Shown piece by piece: positions 40,803 through 47,794 of a stretch of DNA of 47,794 nt (within the stretch, counting starts at the first letter, position 1; every line of letters starts with the position of its first letter). Position numbers and translations under genes: made by a program. The notes beneath the pieces were generated by a model that worked only from the letters and a program-made list of their open reading frames with translations, had not been told where the DNA came from and searched no databases. The DNA is from JAOZHU01 sp964506435 (GTDB taxonomy: Archaea; Thermoproteota; Bathyarchaeia; Bathyarchaeales; Bathycorpusculaceae), in assembly GCA_964506435.1 (NCBI GenBank), contig CAZDLK010000007.1, positions 1 to 47,794 on the forward strand, in the 5' to 3' direction.

Positions 40803-41900
40803 TTGAAGCCTGTTATGGTTGTGGTGGGCACAAGACCTGAAATCGTGAAGATGGCGCCCATAATCAGGGCACTAAAGCGTAGCAGCATGCCGTTTACGTT
40901 TGTGCACTGCGGGCAGCACTACGACTATAACATGTCGCAGCAGTTCATTGAGGAGCTTGAGCTTCCGCTGCCTGACTACGGGTTCAAAGTTAAAGCAGTT
41001 TCTGCTGGTTTGCAGACGGCGCGGATAATGGCACATATGGATAAATTGCTTAGCGAAGTGGCGTCCTCGCTGGTTTTGGTTGAGGGCGACACGAACACGG
41101 TGCTTGCCGCAGCGTTAGCGTCGAATAAGTGTGGCGTGGCGGTGGGGCATGTGGAGGCGGGGTTGCGGAGTTTTGATTTGCGTATGCCTGAAGAGCATAA
41201 CAGGCGGTTAACAGACCATTTGTCAGCGTTGTTGTTTGCGCCTACGGAACGAGCGAAAGCTAATTTGGAACGTGAGAGTGTTTGGGGCAAAATTTGCGTG
41301 ACGGGCAACACGGTTATCGATGCTGTGGCGCAGCATTTACCACTGGCAGAGCGGAAATCAAAGATACTAACGCAGATACGTTTTGACAGGTTTGTTTTAG
41401 CAACTGCGCATAGAGCGGAGAACGTGGATGACTTGGCAGTGCTGAAAAACTTCATTGAAGCCTTTATGGAGTCGCCTGTGCCTGTGGTTTACCCTATGCA
41501 TCCGCGCACTCGGAAGCGTTTGCGGCAGAATGGGCTGCTTGCTAAGGTTATGCAGTGTGGTAACGTGCAGGTTTTGCCGCCGCTGGGTTACCTAGACTTT
41601 TTGGTGCTTATGCGACGATGTGAGTTGATTGTTACGGATTCAGGCGGCATTCAGGAGGAAGCTACTGCGCCGCTTATCAGAAAGCCTGTGCTGGTGATTC
41701 GCTTGTCCACTGAACGACCCGAAGCGGTTGAAGCTGGATTTGCTAAAGTTGTCGGCACTGAGAAAAACGAAATATTAACGGCTATTAGTACAGCGTTGGA
41801 CAGCAAGGGGCAACTGCCTACGAAGTCACCATTCGGAGACGGAAACGCAGCACAAAAAACAGTGGAGATTATTGAGAACCCGCTCTTTTTTTCTTCTTGA
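40803..41900 (+). CDS. wecB: UDP-N-acetylglucosamine 2-epimerase
   Basis: A 365-residue non-hydrolysing epimerase making UDP-ManNAc for surface glycans. The signatures are VGTRPEIVKMAPII at the start, VHCGQHYDYNMS, VEGDTNTVLA, HVEAGLRSFDLRMPEEHNR, ATAHRAENVDD and TDSGGIQEEA near the end. TTG 40803 (or 40800) has GGTG just upstream. It follows mcm closely but has no functional tie to replication; the glycosyltransferase at 29979 and the archaeosortase at 32604 could share the surface-glycan context. Confidence 0.93.
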   Translation: MKPVMVVVGTRPEIVKMAPIIRALKRSSMPFTFVHCGQHYDYNMSQQFIEELELPLPDYGFKVKAVSAGLQTARIMAHMDKLLSEVASSLVLVEGDTNTVLAAALASNKCGVAVGHVEAGLRSFDLRMPEEHNRRLTDHLSALLFAPTERAKANLERESVWGKICVTGNTVIDAVAQHLPLAERKSKILTQIRFDRFVLATAHRAENVDDLAVLKNFIEAFMESPVPVVYPMHPRTRKRLRQNGLLAKVMQCGNVQVLPPLGYLDFLVLMRRCELIVTDSGGIQEEATAPLIRKPVLVIRLSTERPEAVEAGFAKVVGTEKNEILTAISTALDSKGQLPTKSPFGDGNAAQKTVEIIENPLFFSS

Positions 41901-41975
41901 ATTCTGGTAAACACATAAATACATAAACCAAGAACAACCCACTAAACCCACAAAAAAAGAAGGTACAAATAACAA

Positions 41976-42563
41976 TTGAACTGCACTAAATGCGGTAAAG
42001 AAATATTAGATAAAGAAAGCAAATTCTGCCCCTACTGCGGCGTTTCCCTTGACGCAAAACCACAATACTCACCATTAGCAACCGCTGCAGGAACACTAGC
42101 ATTAGTTGCCGCAGCCTTCTCCGCCGCCGTCGGCGTCATCGGCATAGTAACCTACCAAACATACATCAACTACTACTCTTCCTACGGCTACGACACATCC
42201 AACTCCATCGGCTTCATACTCTTCGCAGCATTCGCATTCGCCGCCTCAGCAGTCGGCTTCGCCAGCGGAACACTGGCACTGGCAAGAAAACGCTACATGC
42301 TCTCAATCACTGGACCAATCATAATGTTCGCCTCAGCACTATTCACATTCGTAGCTGCCCGACAATTCGAATACGGCTTCAGCGAAGGCATACTGCTCTC
42401 AGGAATATCCATAGGCGCCTTATCAATAATAAGCACAGTCTTCACAATGAAATCAAAAGCCGAATTCGCAGAAACCACCGAACCAGAATCCGAAGAATCC
42501 GAACCCGACGAGTCCGAATTCACAGAAGCCACCGAAGACACAGAAACAGAACCCCAAAAATAA
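41976..42563 (+). CDS. Zinc-ribbon membrane protein
   Basis: A 195-residue protein. A single zinc ribbon CTKCGKEIL...CPYCG fills residues 2-24. Four membrane helices follow (about 37-60, 80-100, 108-128, 138-158). The last 35 residues are a Glu/Thr/Ser/Pro-rich acidic tail (EESEPDESEFTEATEDTETE). No family is recognised beyond the common zinc-ribbon plus helices design. TTG 41976 is the only start before the first Cys; AAGGT lies about 11 nt upstream. Codons end almost solely in A or C, in sharp contrast to wecB just before it. Confidence 0.7.
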   Translation: MNCTKCGKEILDKESKFCPYCGVSLDAKPQYSPLATAAGTLALVAAAFSAAVGVIGIVTYQTYINYYSSYGYDTSNSIGFILFAAFAFAASAVGFASGTLALARKRYMLSITGPIIMFASALFTFVAARQFEYGFSEGILLSGISIGALSIISTVFTMKSKAEFAETTEPESEESEPDESEFTEATEDTETEPQK

Positions 42564-42674
42564 CCCACACCCCTTTCTCTTTTCCCCATCCAACAGAAAC
42601 TCCCACTACAACACTCTCTACACAACAAAAAGAACTACATTACAGTCAACGCAGCCACAAGTACCTATTCTTGG

Positions 42675-42711
42675 TTTAAATAAGGGGGCTATAGTTTTCC
42701 CGAGCACAAAG
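42675..42711 (+). promoter_or_regulatory. Dispersed promoter-like element, copy c
   Basis: TTTAAATAAGGGGG (42675-42688), CTATAG (42689-42694) and GAGCACAAAG beginning at 42702, exactly 27 nt from the first T. The bases that follow fold as CAAAG-AGCGAA-CTTTG. It points into the 3' end of the minus-strand PhoU-like gene 50 nt away, so a transcript would be antisense or a short RNA. Confidence 0.6.
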
Positions 42712-42760
42712 AGCGAACTTTGCCTTTGCAAAAGAACAAAAAGTGATGTGAAAAAACGGT

Positions 42761-43429
42761 TTATTCTCTGCTTGAAAGCACCACGATGTAATCTGCAGTG
42801 TCTGCGCACATGTCCGCCGCATGCTCAATGAACTCGATTAAATCGTCAAATATGATCATGGCTCCGCAGTTGATTTCTCCACCGTATTTAACGAACAAAG
42901 TCTTCGCCTTCAGATACTCGGCATCCAAATCATGCTCGATATCTTCGACTTTTTTTGCTTCCTCAATCGCTCCAGCAGGGTTCGTGGAGATTTTTTCGAT
43001 ACTGCCACGCAAAGTTTGAGCAGTTTCTACAAGCTTCGAAGTCATGAACACGGTTTTTTTGCCTAGTTCCTCTGGAATTTCCGTTTCCCCAAGCATTTCT
43101 AAGCATCTCGCTGCGTCCTTAGTGTGGTCTGCCAGAGTATCCAGTCTTTTCACGAGGTGCAACAGGTCTTCACGGTAATCCGCCACCAAAGCTGCGCCTT
43201 TAGACAGCTCCTTGAAAACGTCTGTGCGTAGCTTGTCAACTTCTTCTTCTACCTTGTACAAGTTTTCAACGTAATTTTGGGCTTCCTTGAATTTTTTCTC
43301 TGAAAAGCTTTTCATCGCTTTGTGAAGCCAAGTTACGGTGTCGAAAGCTTTGGTTATCTGTTCTTGTGCTATCTCTAGCCCTTTTGTTCTGCGGCGTTTC
43401 TCAAACCAATCGTAACTTCTTCTTTCCAA
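42761..43429 (-). CDS. PhoU-like protein of the DUF47 family
   Basis: A 222-residue all-helical protein of the DUF47/PhoU-like group. Repeated acidic helices with EExD patterns are visible (NLYKVEEEVDKLRTDVFKEL and EEAKKVEDIEHDLDAEYLKA), each a metal-binding three-helix unit, plus FDDLIEFIEHAADMCADTAD near the C-terminus. Such proteins usually lie next to a Pit-type phosphate transporter and regulate it. No transporter is adjacent here, so it may act in trans. ATG 43429 is at the family's normal start. Confidence 0.88.
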   Translation of the reverse strand: MERRSYDWFEKRRRTKGLEIAQEQITKAFDTVTWLHKAMKSFSEKKFKEAQNYVENLYKVEEEVDKLRTDVFKELSKGAALVADYREDLLHLVKRLDTLADHTKDAARCLEMLGETEIPEELGKKTVFMTSKLVETAQTLRGSIEKISTNPAGAIEEAKKVEDIEHDLDAEYLKAKTLFVKYGGEINCGAMIIFDDLIEFIEHAADMCADTADYIVVLSSRE

Positions 43430-43854
43430 CGGTCACATCCCCATCATACCAATACTTGGAGTGATTTCGCATATAACCCTTCTCTTAATAATACTGCCGA
43501 AAAGTTACCTTCACAACACAAAAAACTATGTTACTCCATCACATCAGACAGCCATCGATTGCTAGAAACCAGTCTATCGAATCTGAACTGGCTATTTGCT
43601 CCTTTTTCTTCTTGCTTCTCTTGGCTTTAATCACACTGAACCCCCTTCAACAACCGATAATTCCGAGTTCGCCCTCGTATAAGCGTAAAACACAATGCCC
43701 GGCATTTTTCAAACCCTGCGTCCCCACTTCTTCATCCCCCTATTCACTGCGACTTGCTCTCTCCTAATGAAAATTAAAAAATCTAGTTTATTTAACATCG
43801 CCAAATAGTATATAGAGTACCCTTTAGCCTATATTGAATCTGTACCCAGCAAAA
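43430..43854 (-). other. Gene-poor spacer with a minus-strand promoter and short overlapping frames
   Basis: No convincing gene fills this 425-nt spacer. On the minus strand a box CTATATACT lies at about 43808-43816. Downstream are two short frames: ATG 43705 to 43631 (MPGIVFYAYTRANSELSVVE, 24 residues) and GTG 43634 to 43539 (31 residues, MIKAKRSKKKKEQIASSDSI, then DWFLAIDGCLM), the second with AGGGGG about 8 nt upstream. Their stop and start overlap and together they read like one short protein broken by a frameshift. This may be a small gene, a remnant or chance. Confidence 0.3.
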
Positions 43855-44799
43855 TTAACTTTCTAAAACAGTTCTCGCTAACTGCACTTTATCCTCCAAA
43901 GTCCGCATCACAGTATTTGCAACTTTCACTTTAACTCCAAGCTTCTCTATCTTTGCTTTATCTGCCGCATCAGCAACATCGAGAATAAAAGTATCTATAA
44001 AGTCCGCGTAAAGTTTAGCCACGGAATACGCCGAAACTTCCAGCCCAACGCCCTTCATAAGCTTGTCTGCTGGACCCTTAATCGGCGCACCAGCAACGAT
44101 TGGGCTTACCGCCACCTTTTCAGCAGCAGTCCGCTTTAAGGCATCTTTAATGCCTTTCACGGCGAGAATTGTGCCTATGCTGACTACTGGGTTACTTGGG
44201 CAAACTATCACTAACTTCGCGTTCATGATCGCATCTATCACGCCTGCTGCTGGCTTCGCAGTGTCGGCGCCGAGAAACTTGACGCCGCGCACCTTGTCTT
44301 TTGCGCCTCTTTTAACCAGAAACTCTTGAAAATGAATTGCGCCGTCTTCGGTTACAATTCTGGTCTCGAACTTGTCATCAGTCATAGGCAGAATTGCCAT
44401 TTCAAGCCCTAAAATCCGAGTAATTTCAGTCGTAACCTCGGATGATTTTCGTCCTTCTTTTAGGCGGCTGGTTCTTAAAATGTGAGTAGCCAAGTCTCTG
44501 TCGCCAAGGGCAAACCATGCTTCTTGTCCAAGTTCCCTAAGCGCTTCCAAGCATTGGAAAGTGTCGCCTTTGATTCCCCAGCCTTTTGCTTCATCAACGA
44601 TGCCTGCTAAAGTATAGGCAACTATGTCAACATCCGGCGATATGTGTAGTCCAAACAGTTCAATGTCATCGCCAGTGTTCACGATTATCGATAGGTTTTT
44701 CTCGTCAATGAGCTTCACGAGTCCAGCGAGAAATCTTGCTGCGCCTACTCCACCAGCTAAAGCGGTAATCATGTTTTTTCCCGCTGAAGTTCGCCTCAT
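43855..44799 (-). CDS. cofD: 2-phospho-L-lactate transferase CofD
   Basis: The enzyme joins a lactyl- or PEP-derived phosphate diester to the deazaflavin Fo in coenzyme F420 synthesis. It has 314 residues: TALAGGVGAARFLAGL at the N-terminus, VNTGDDIELFGLHISPDVD (about 37-55), WFALGDRDLATHILR and VCPSNPVVSIGTIL. This implies that the organism makes F420. The ATG at 44799 overlaps the moaE stop by 4 nt; ATG 44772 (MITALAGG) would be closer to the family start. Cotranscription with moaE is likely. Confidence 0.95.
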   Translation of the reverse strand: MRRTSAGKNMITALAGGVGAARFLAGLVKLIDEKNLSIIVNTGDDIELFGLHISPDVDIVAYTLAGIVDEAKGWGIKGDTFQCLEALRELGQEAWFALGDRDLATHILRTSRLKEGRKSSEVTTEITRILGLEMAILPMTDDKFETRIVTEDGAIHFQEFLVKRGAKDKVRGVKFLGADTAKPAAGVIDAIMNAKLVIVCPSNPVVSIGTILAVKGIKDALKRTAAEKVAVSPIVAGAPIKGPADKLMKGVGLEVSAYSVAKLYADFIDTFILDVADAADKAKIEKLGVKVKVANTVMRTLEDKVQLARTVLES

Positions 44800-45269
44800 G
44801 GCGCTTTATGCTCTTTTTCTGAAACCCAATATCCTACCGCTGAGCCTTTCGCGTCAACAATTTGTTCTTTCTTGAATATTGGTGCCTCGTGTTTGTATCT
44901 TTCCACGGCTTCTCGCAGCACTGGGAAAACATCCGTTCTATGCGAACCCGCAACTGAGACGTACACGAGGTCTTCGCCGACGTTGAATTCGCCGAGTAAA
45001 TGGTGAATTTGAACATCCACTATGCCTGGCTTCTGGGACAGGTCGCTGCAGATTTTCGCGAGAACTTCGTTGGCTTTTTCTTCATACGCTTCCAACGTGA
45101 GCTTCTGCACTTCTTCGCCTTCTATGGTTTCGCCGCGAGCTACGCCGATGAAAAGAGCTATGGCGCCAGCTTTCTCAAAATCACTGTTTTTCTTGATGCT
45201 GCTCAGCAAGTCTTGAACTGAGAGTGCTCCTTTTTCGTGGACTCCACCTTGTCCAGCCAATCGTGTCAC
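44796..45269 (-). CDS. moaE: Molybdopterin synthase catalytic subunit MoaE
   Basis: The subunit transfers sulfur, with MoaD, to precursor Z to form molybdopterin. Its 157 residues show GAIALFIGVARGE, LTLEAYEEKA, HLLGEFNVGEDLVYVSVAGS and HRTDVFPVLREAVERYKHEA, ending in PIFKKE with the catalytic Lys. The length is normal. The gene overlaps cofD by 4 nt, joining molybdenum-cofactor and F420 synthesis in one operon; molybdenum or tungsten enzymes that use both cofactors would explain that. No moaD is adjacent. Confidence 0.93.
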   Translation of the reverse strand: MTRLAGQGGVHEKGALSVQDLLSSIKKNSDFEKAGAIALFIGVARGETIEGEEVQKLTLEAYEEKANEVLAKICSDLSQKPGIVDVQIHHLLGEFNVGEDLVYVSVAGSHRTDVFPVLREAVERYKHEAPIFKKEQIVDAKGSAVGYWVSEKEHKAP

Positions 45270-45339
45270 TTCCTAATAGCTTATACTTTAAGGGTGGTTT
45301 AGCCTCTAAAAGCTTCGCTTCGCATCAGCGAAAACAACC

Positions 45340-45358
45340 TCGCAACCGCGGGTTGCGA
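45340..45358 (-). terminator. GC-rich hairpin downstream of the eS1 gene
   Basis: TCGCAACC (45340-45347) and GGTTGCGA (45351-45358) form a perfect 8-bp stem with a 3-nt loop, 20 nt past the eS1 stop. A second stem, TTCGCT with AGCGAA, lies at about 45314-45332. On the minus strand the tract GGTTGTTTT follows the first stem. It probably ends the eS1 transcript or protects its 3' end. Confidence 0.45.
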
Positions 45359-45379
45359 AAAACTGGGCTCTGCCGCTTC

Positions 45380-46009
45380 TTACTCGCTGGAAGCTTCTGG
45401 GGCTTCTTCTTGTTGCAGCGGCACTTGTGCTGGTTGTGCGACTAGTTTGGATTTTCTGATACCCACATGCCTGAGCGGAGCCACTTTCTTAGCTTCATTG
45501 TAAATGTCTGAAGCTATTTTTCCTAGAACCATTTCTTGGACGAACTGGTCTAAGGTCAATGCAGCGGCTTTTTCATTTATGGTCTTCGTCATGATGCTGC
45601 GGATGATTTTCTCTTGGGATGTTTTGATTCTCGAAAGCGTAAGGGCTGAAACGGACACTCTCAGTTTGTAGCCTTCTTTTGTGGTTAGATTGAAAAGTCC
45701 GTCAACTTTGGTTGTTCTTCGCCTAACTAAGCTTCTCAAATAGTCACGGGAGTACTCGTGTCCTTTGAACAGTGTGTGAGCGGTTTTGCCTTCCATCCTG
45801 TTCACTTGGAAGAACATTTTCAAGTATTGATGGGAAAAGTCGCCTGTGATGTCGTAAAGTGTGGCTTCCACAACTCTGCCTATAAGCTGCTCTTGCTCTT
45901 CTGCTGGGACTGTGCCTAATTCGACGTTTCCGAAGAATGGCGGTGCTACTACTAGGTACCATGCTTTGCCTCGCCATTTATCGCGTACGTGCTTCGCTTT
46001 TGAAGACAA
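45380..46009 (-). CDS. rps3ae: Small-subunit ribosomal protein eS1 (S3Ae)
   Basis: A 209-residue archaeal/eukaryal ribosomal protein near the mRNA exit. Recognisable stretches are VRDKWRGKAWYLVVAPPFFG at the N-terminus, VVEATLYDITGDFSHQYLKM, HEYSRDYLRSLVRRRTTKVD and VPLRHVGIRKSKL-like APLRHVGIRKSKL near the end. The C-terminal 20 residues are a low-complexity Pro/Gln/Glu tail. The start at 46009 follows seryl-tRNA synthetase by 50 nt on the same strand, so the two translation genes may be cotranscribed. Confidence 0.95.
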   Translation of the reverse strand: MSSKAKHVRDKWRGKAWYLVVAPPFFGNVELGTVPAEEQEQLIGRVVEATLYDITGDFSHQYLKMFFQVNRMEGKTAHTLFKGHEYSRDYLRSLVRRRTTKVDGLFNLTTKEGYKLRVSVSALTLSRIKTSQEKIIRSIMTKTINEKAAALTLDQFVQEMVLGKIASDIYNEAKKVAPLRHVGIRKSKLVAQPAQVPLQQEEAPEASSE

Positions 46010-46059
46010 GTTTATCCTCCGAACGTACCTTGGTGATTCACAAGGGGATATTAAAAGGT

Positions 46060-47349
46060 TTAGCGTTTTAAGCTTATCTTCTCGATGTCGCCCATGTATT
46101 TTCTTAAAACTTTTGGAACTGTAATTGAGCCGTCTTCTTGCTGGTAGTTTTCTATGATGGCGACGATGGTTCTGCCTGTGGCTATGGCTGTGCTGTTTAA
46201 AGTGTGCACGAAGCCTTTGGTGGGTGCGCCTTCTTTTTCTCTATATCGTATGTTTAAGCGTCTAGCCTGATAATCTGTGCAGTTGCTGCATGAGACGATT
46301 TCGCGGTACGCGTTTTGCGCGGGCATCCATGCTTCGATGTCGTATTTTTTGGCGGCTACTGTTCCGATGTCGCCTGTGCACACGTTGACTACACGGTAAG
46401 GTAAACCGAGTTTTTGGGCAAGCTCCTCTGCGTTGTGCAGTAGTTCTTCGTGTAGTTTCCATGATTCTTCAGGCGTGCAGAAAATGAACTGTTCTATCTT
46501 GTTGAACTGGTGGGTTCGGAATATTCCGCGGGTGTCTTTGCCGTGTGCGCCAGCTTCCTTCCTGAAGCATGTGCTTACTCCAGCGAGTTTCAGCGGCAAC
46601 TCTTCTTCCTTCAGCACTTCATTCTGGTACATTGCTGCCATGGGGTGTTCTGAAGTTGCGATTAGGTACAGGTCTTCGTTTTCGATTTTGTATAACACGT
46701 CTTCGAAGTCATTAAGGGCGGTTACGCCTTCGTAAGCTTCTCTTCGCATCAAGTATGGTGGTTCCACGGGTGTGTAGTCTTTTTTCACGATTTCTTCCAG
46801 AGCGAAACTTATCAGCGCCATGTCTAAGAGTGCGGCTTCTTTTTTTAGGTAGAAGAATCTGGAGCCTGAGACTTTTCCTGCTCTTTCAATGTCGATTATG
46901 TCTAATTTTAGGCTTAAATCTATGTGGTTTTTGGCTGGGAAGTTGAATTTGGGGATTGTGCCCCATGTTCGTACTTGAACGTTGCTGTTTTCGTCCTGTC
47001 CAACCGGCACGGTTTCATGCAGCAAATTCGGAAGTTGCATCAGGTAACTGCGTGTTTTCTCTTCAATCACAGCTACTTCTTTCTCTATGCCCGTGATTTC
47101 GGCGTCGATTTGTTTTGCTTTCTGAAAATTGCTGCTGGCGTCTTTTCCGGCTTTTTTTAGCGTGGCTATTTCAGTGGTTACCAGTTTTTTTTCGTGGCGA
47201 AGGTCGTTTAGCTTCGTTAGGTCCTGTCGCCATTTTCTGTCAACATCGATTAATGCGTCAAGCATTTTGATGTTTTCTGGGTTTCCTCGTTTTTCCAAGT
47301 TATTTTTTACGAGTTCGGGGTTTTCTCGGATGAGCTTGATGTCTAACAT
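46060..47349 (-). CDS. serS: Seryl-tRNA synthetase (bacterial/eukaryal type)
   Basis: The class II enzyme charges tRNA-Ser. It has 429 residues: the N-terminal helical arm that clamps the tRNA (residues about 1-105, with heptad-like NDLRHEKKLVTTEIATLKKA) and a catalytic core with motif 2 FRKEAGAHGKDTRGIFRTHQ and motif 3 NSTAIATGRTIVAIIENYQ. This is the common SerRS, not the methanogen type. ATG 47349 (MLDIKLIREN) matches the family start and has GTGAG upstream; GTG 47358 would add three residues. A copy of the dispersed promoter-like element lies 165 nt upstream on the same strand. Confidence 0.96.
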   Translation of the reverse strand: MLDIKLIRENPELVKNNLEKRGNPENIKMLDALIDVDRKWRQDLTKLNDLRHEKKLVTTEIATLKKAGKDASSNFQKAKQIDAEITGIEKEVAVIEEKTRSYLMQLPNLLHETVPVGQDENSNVQVRTWGTIPKFNFPAKNHIDLSLKLDIIDIERAGKVSGSRFFYLKKEAALLDMALISFALEEIVKKDYTPVEPPYLMRREAYEGVTALNDFEDVLYKIENEDLYLIATSEHPMAAMYQNEVLKEEELPLKLAGVSTCFRKEAGAHGKDTRGIFRTHQFNKIEQFIFCTPEESWKLHEELLHNAEELAQKLGLPYRVVNVCTGDIGTVAAKKYDIEAWMPAQNAYREIVSCSNCTDYQARRLNIRYREKEGAPTKGFVHTLNSTAIATGRTIVAIIENYQQEDGSITVPKVLRKYMGDIEKISLKR

Positions 47350-47514
47350 TTTTCTCACGAAGCTGCTGCTATTGTAGTTTTAGATTTGCTGGGCTATTTA
47401 AACTTGCGATGTATAGTTCAGCGTTGGTTTTCAGGGCTCTCTTTTTTCACTGCATTAGAGATAGCCTGTGAAAATTAGACCTCTTTTCCTGTATAATTCT
47501 CGGAACGTTGGCAT

Positions 47515-47550
47515 CTAGTGCTCGGAGGAGTCTATACCCCCTTATTTAAA
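47515..47550 (-). promoter_or_regulatory. Dispersed promoter-like element, copy d
   Basis: On the minus strand TTTAAATAAGGGGG (47550-47537), TATAG and GAGCACTAG (47523-47515), the latter exactly 27 nt from the first T. It faces serS on the same strand, with about 165 nt between the predicted transcript start and the ATG. It may be the serS promoter with a long leader or the promoter of a separate small RNA. The rest of 47359-47723 holds no gene that I can support. Confidence 0.6.
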
Positions 47551-47723
47551 GGAAGAAGCGTTGCGAACCTACACCTTATAGGTTTCTGCAACGAGTTTCT
47601 AATAGGCTCCAAATATGCTTGATTAAATGTTGAAATAAGAGTTTGAGAATGGACGTGAGATTCTAAAAAAATAGAAGAAAAATTTAGATCGGGTATTTAG
47701 CTTCGTTGTTGCTTTGTATTCGT

Positions 47724-47794
47724 CTACTTTTTGGTCAGCGTTATTTCCATCGTTGAAACCATTCGGGACTTTGTCTCGCCTTCTCTTGGTGGCA
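47724..47794 (-). CDS. C-terminal end of a gene entering from the right edge (tentative)
   Basis: On the minus strand a frame enters from the window edge and ends at TAG 47726-47724 after 23 codons: PPREGETKSRMVSTMEITLT then KK. An A/T-rich tract follows the stop. The composition is protein-like, but the fragment is too short for a family call. Confidence 0.35.
   Translation of the reverse strand, partial: PPREGETKSRMVSTMEITLTKK

Noticed and set aside
43528..43767. 79-codon plus-strand frame in the spacer
   Set aside because: No ribosome site, odd composition (Ser/Pro/Leu runs) and no family; the minus-strand signals are more coherent.
1..47794. tRNA, rRNA or CRISPR arrays
   Set aside because: Read for cloverleaf T-arm patterns and regularly spaced repeats in the larger spacers; none was convincing by eye. 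A covariance search would be decisive.

Overview
The window looks like a piece of chromosome from an uncultivated archaeon, most likely of the Bathyarchaeia (former Miscellaneous Crenarchaeotal Group) or a close Thermoproteota relative. It carries archaeal-only information genes: PCNA, both DNA primase subunits, two GINS subunits, MCM, RpoL, TFS, Csl4, eS1, an archaeal uL16/L10e, Dph2 and CofD. Genes are tightly packed, often with 1-4 nt overlaps, GTG/TTG starts, GGTGA/GGAGG ribosome sites and TATA boxes 25-30 nt upstream of leaderless or short-leader starts. No tRNA, rRNA or CRISPR array was seen. The lineage call is an inference from gene content and style.

Layout. 1-2.3 kb: end of a peptide-type ABC importer locus (start of a permease, a frame-broken solute-binding protein) and a small membrane protein. 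2.5-4.5 kb: a long radical SAM/SPASM protein with an extra N-terminal domain. 4.5-7.4 kb: a divalent-cation permease with two PhoU/TrkA-C partners, preceded by a structured leader that holds a 43-codon ORF and a hairpin covering the ribosome site. 7.4-15.3 kb: a zinc-binding small protein, adenosylhomocysteinase, a P-loop kinase, a PHP phosphoesterase, an APH-like kinase, an orotate PRTase-like gene, a dCTP deaminase-like gene and a tRNA guanine methyltransferase. 15.4-20.2 kb: uL16, PEP synthase, Dph2 and a METTL5-like methyltransferase.

20.3-25.05 kb is the accessory part: an A+T-richer three-gene cassette (SNF2-type helicase, multi-zinc-finger protein, Mrr-like nuclease) with translational coupling and possibly a frameshift join. 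It looks like an uncharacterised defence module and is the main candidate for a new system.

25.3-41.9 kb is mostly core replication and transcription: csl4-rpoL, DUF99, TFS; then pcn-priL-glycosyltransferase-priS-gins51, a convergent archaeosortase, a three-gene PH-like/zinc-ribbon cluster, DUF1801, glutamate dehydrogenase, and gins23-mcm-wecB. 42-47.8 kb holds a zinc-ribbon membrane protein, a PhoU-like protein, moaE-cofD, eS1 and seryl-tRNA synthetase, plus the tail of a gene entering from the right.

Four copies of a promoter-like element (TATA box, AAGGGGG, TATAG, then GAGCACTAG at an almost fixed distance) lie in intergenic spaces at 25.08, 27.43, 42.68 and 47.55 kb. Codon style switches sharply between and even within genes (A/C-ending versus G/T-ending third positions).
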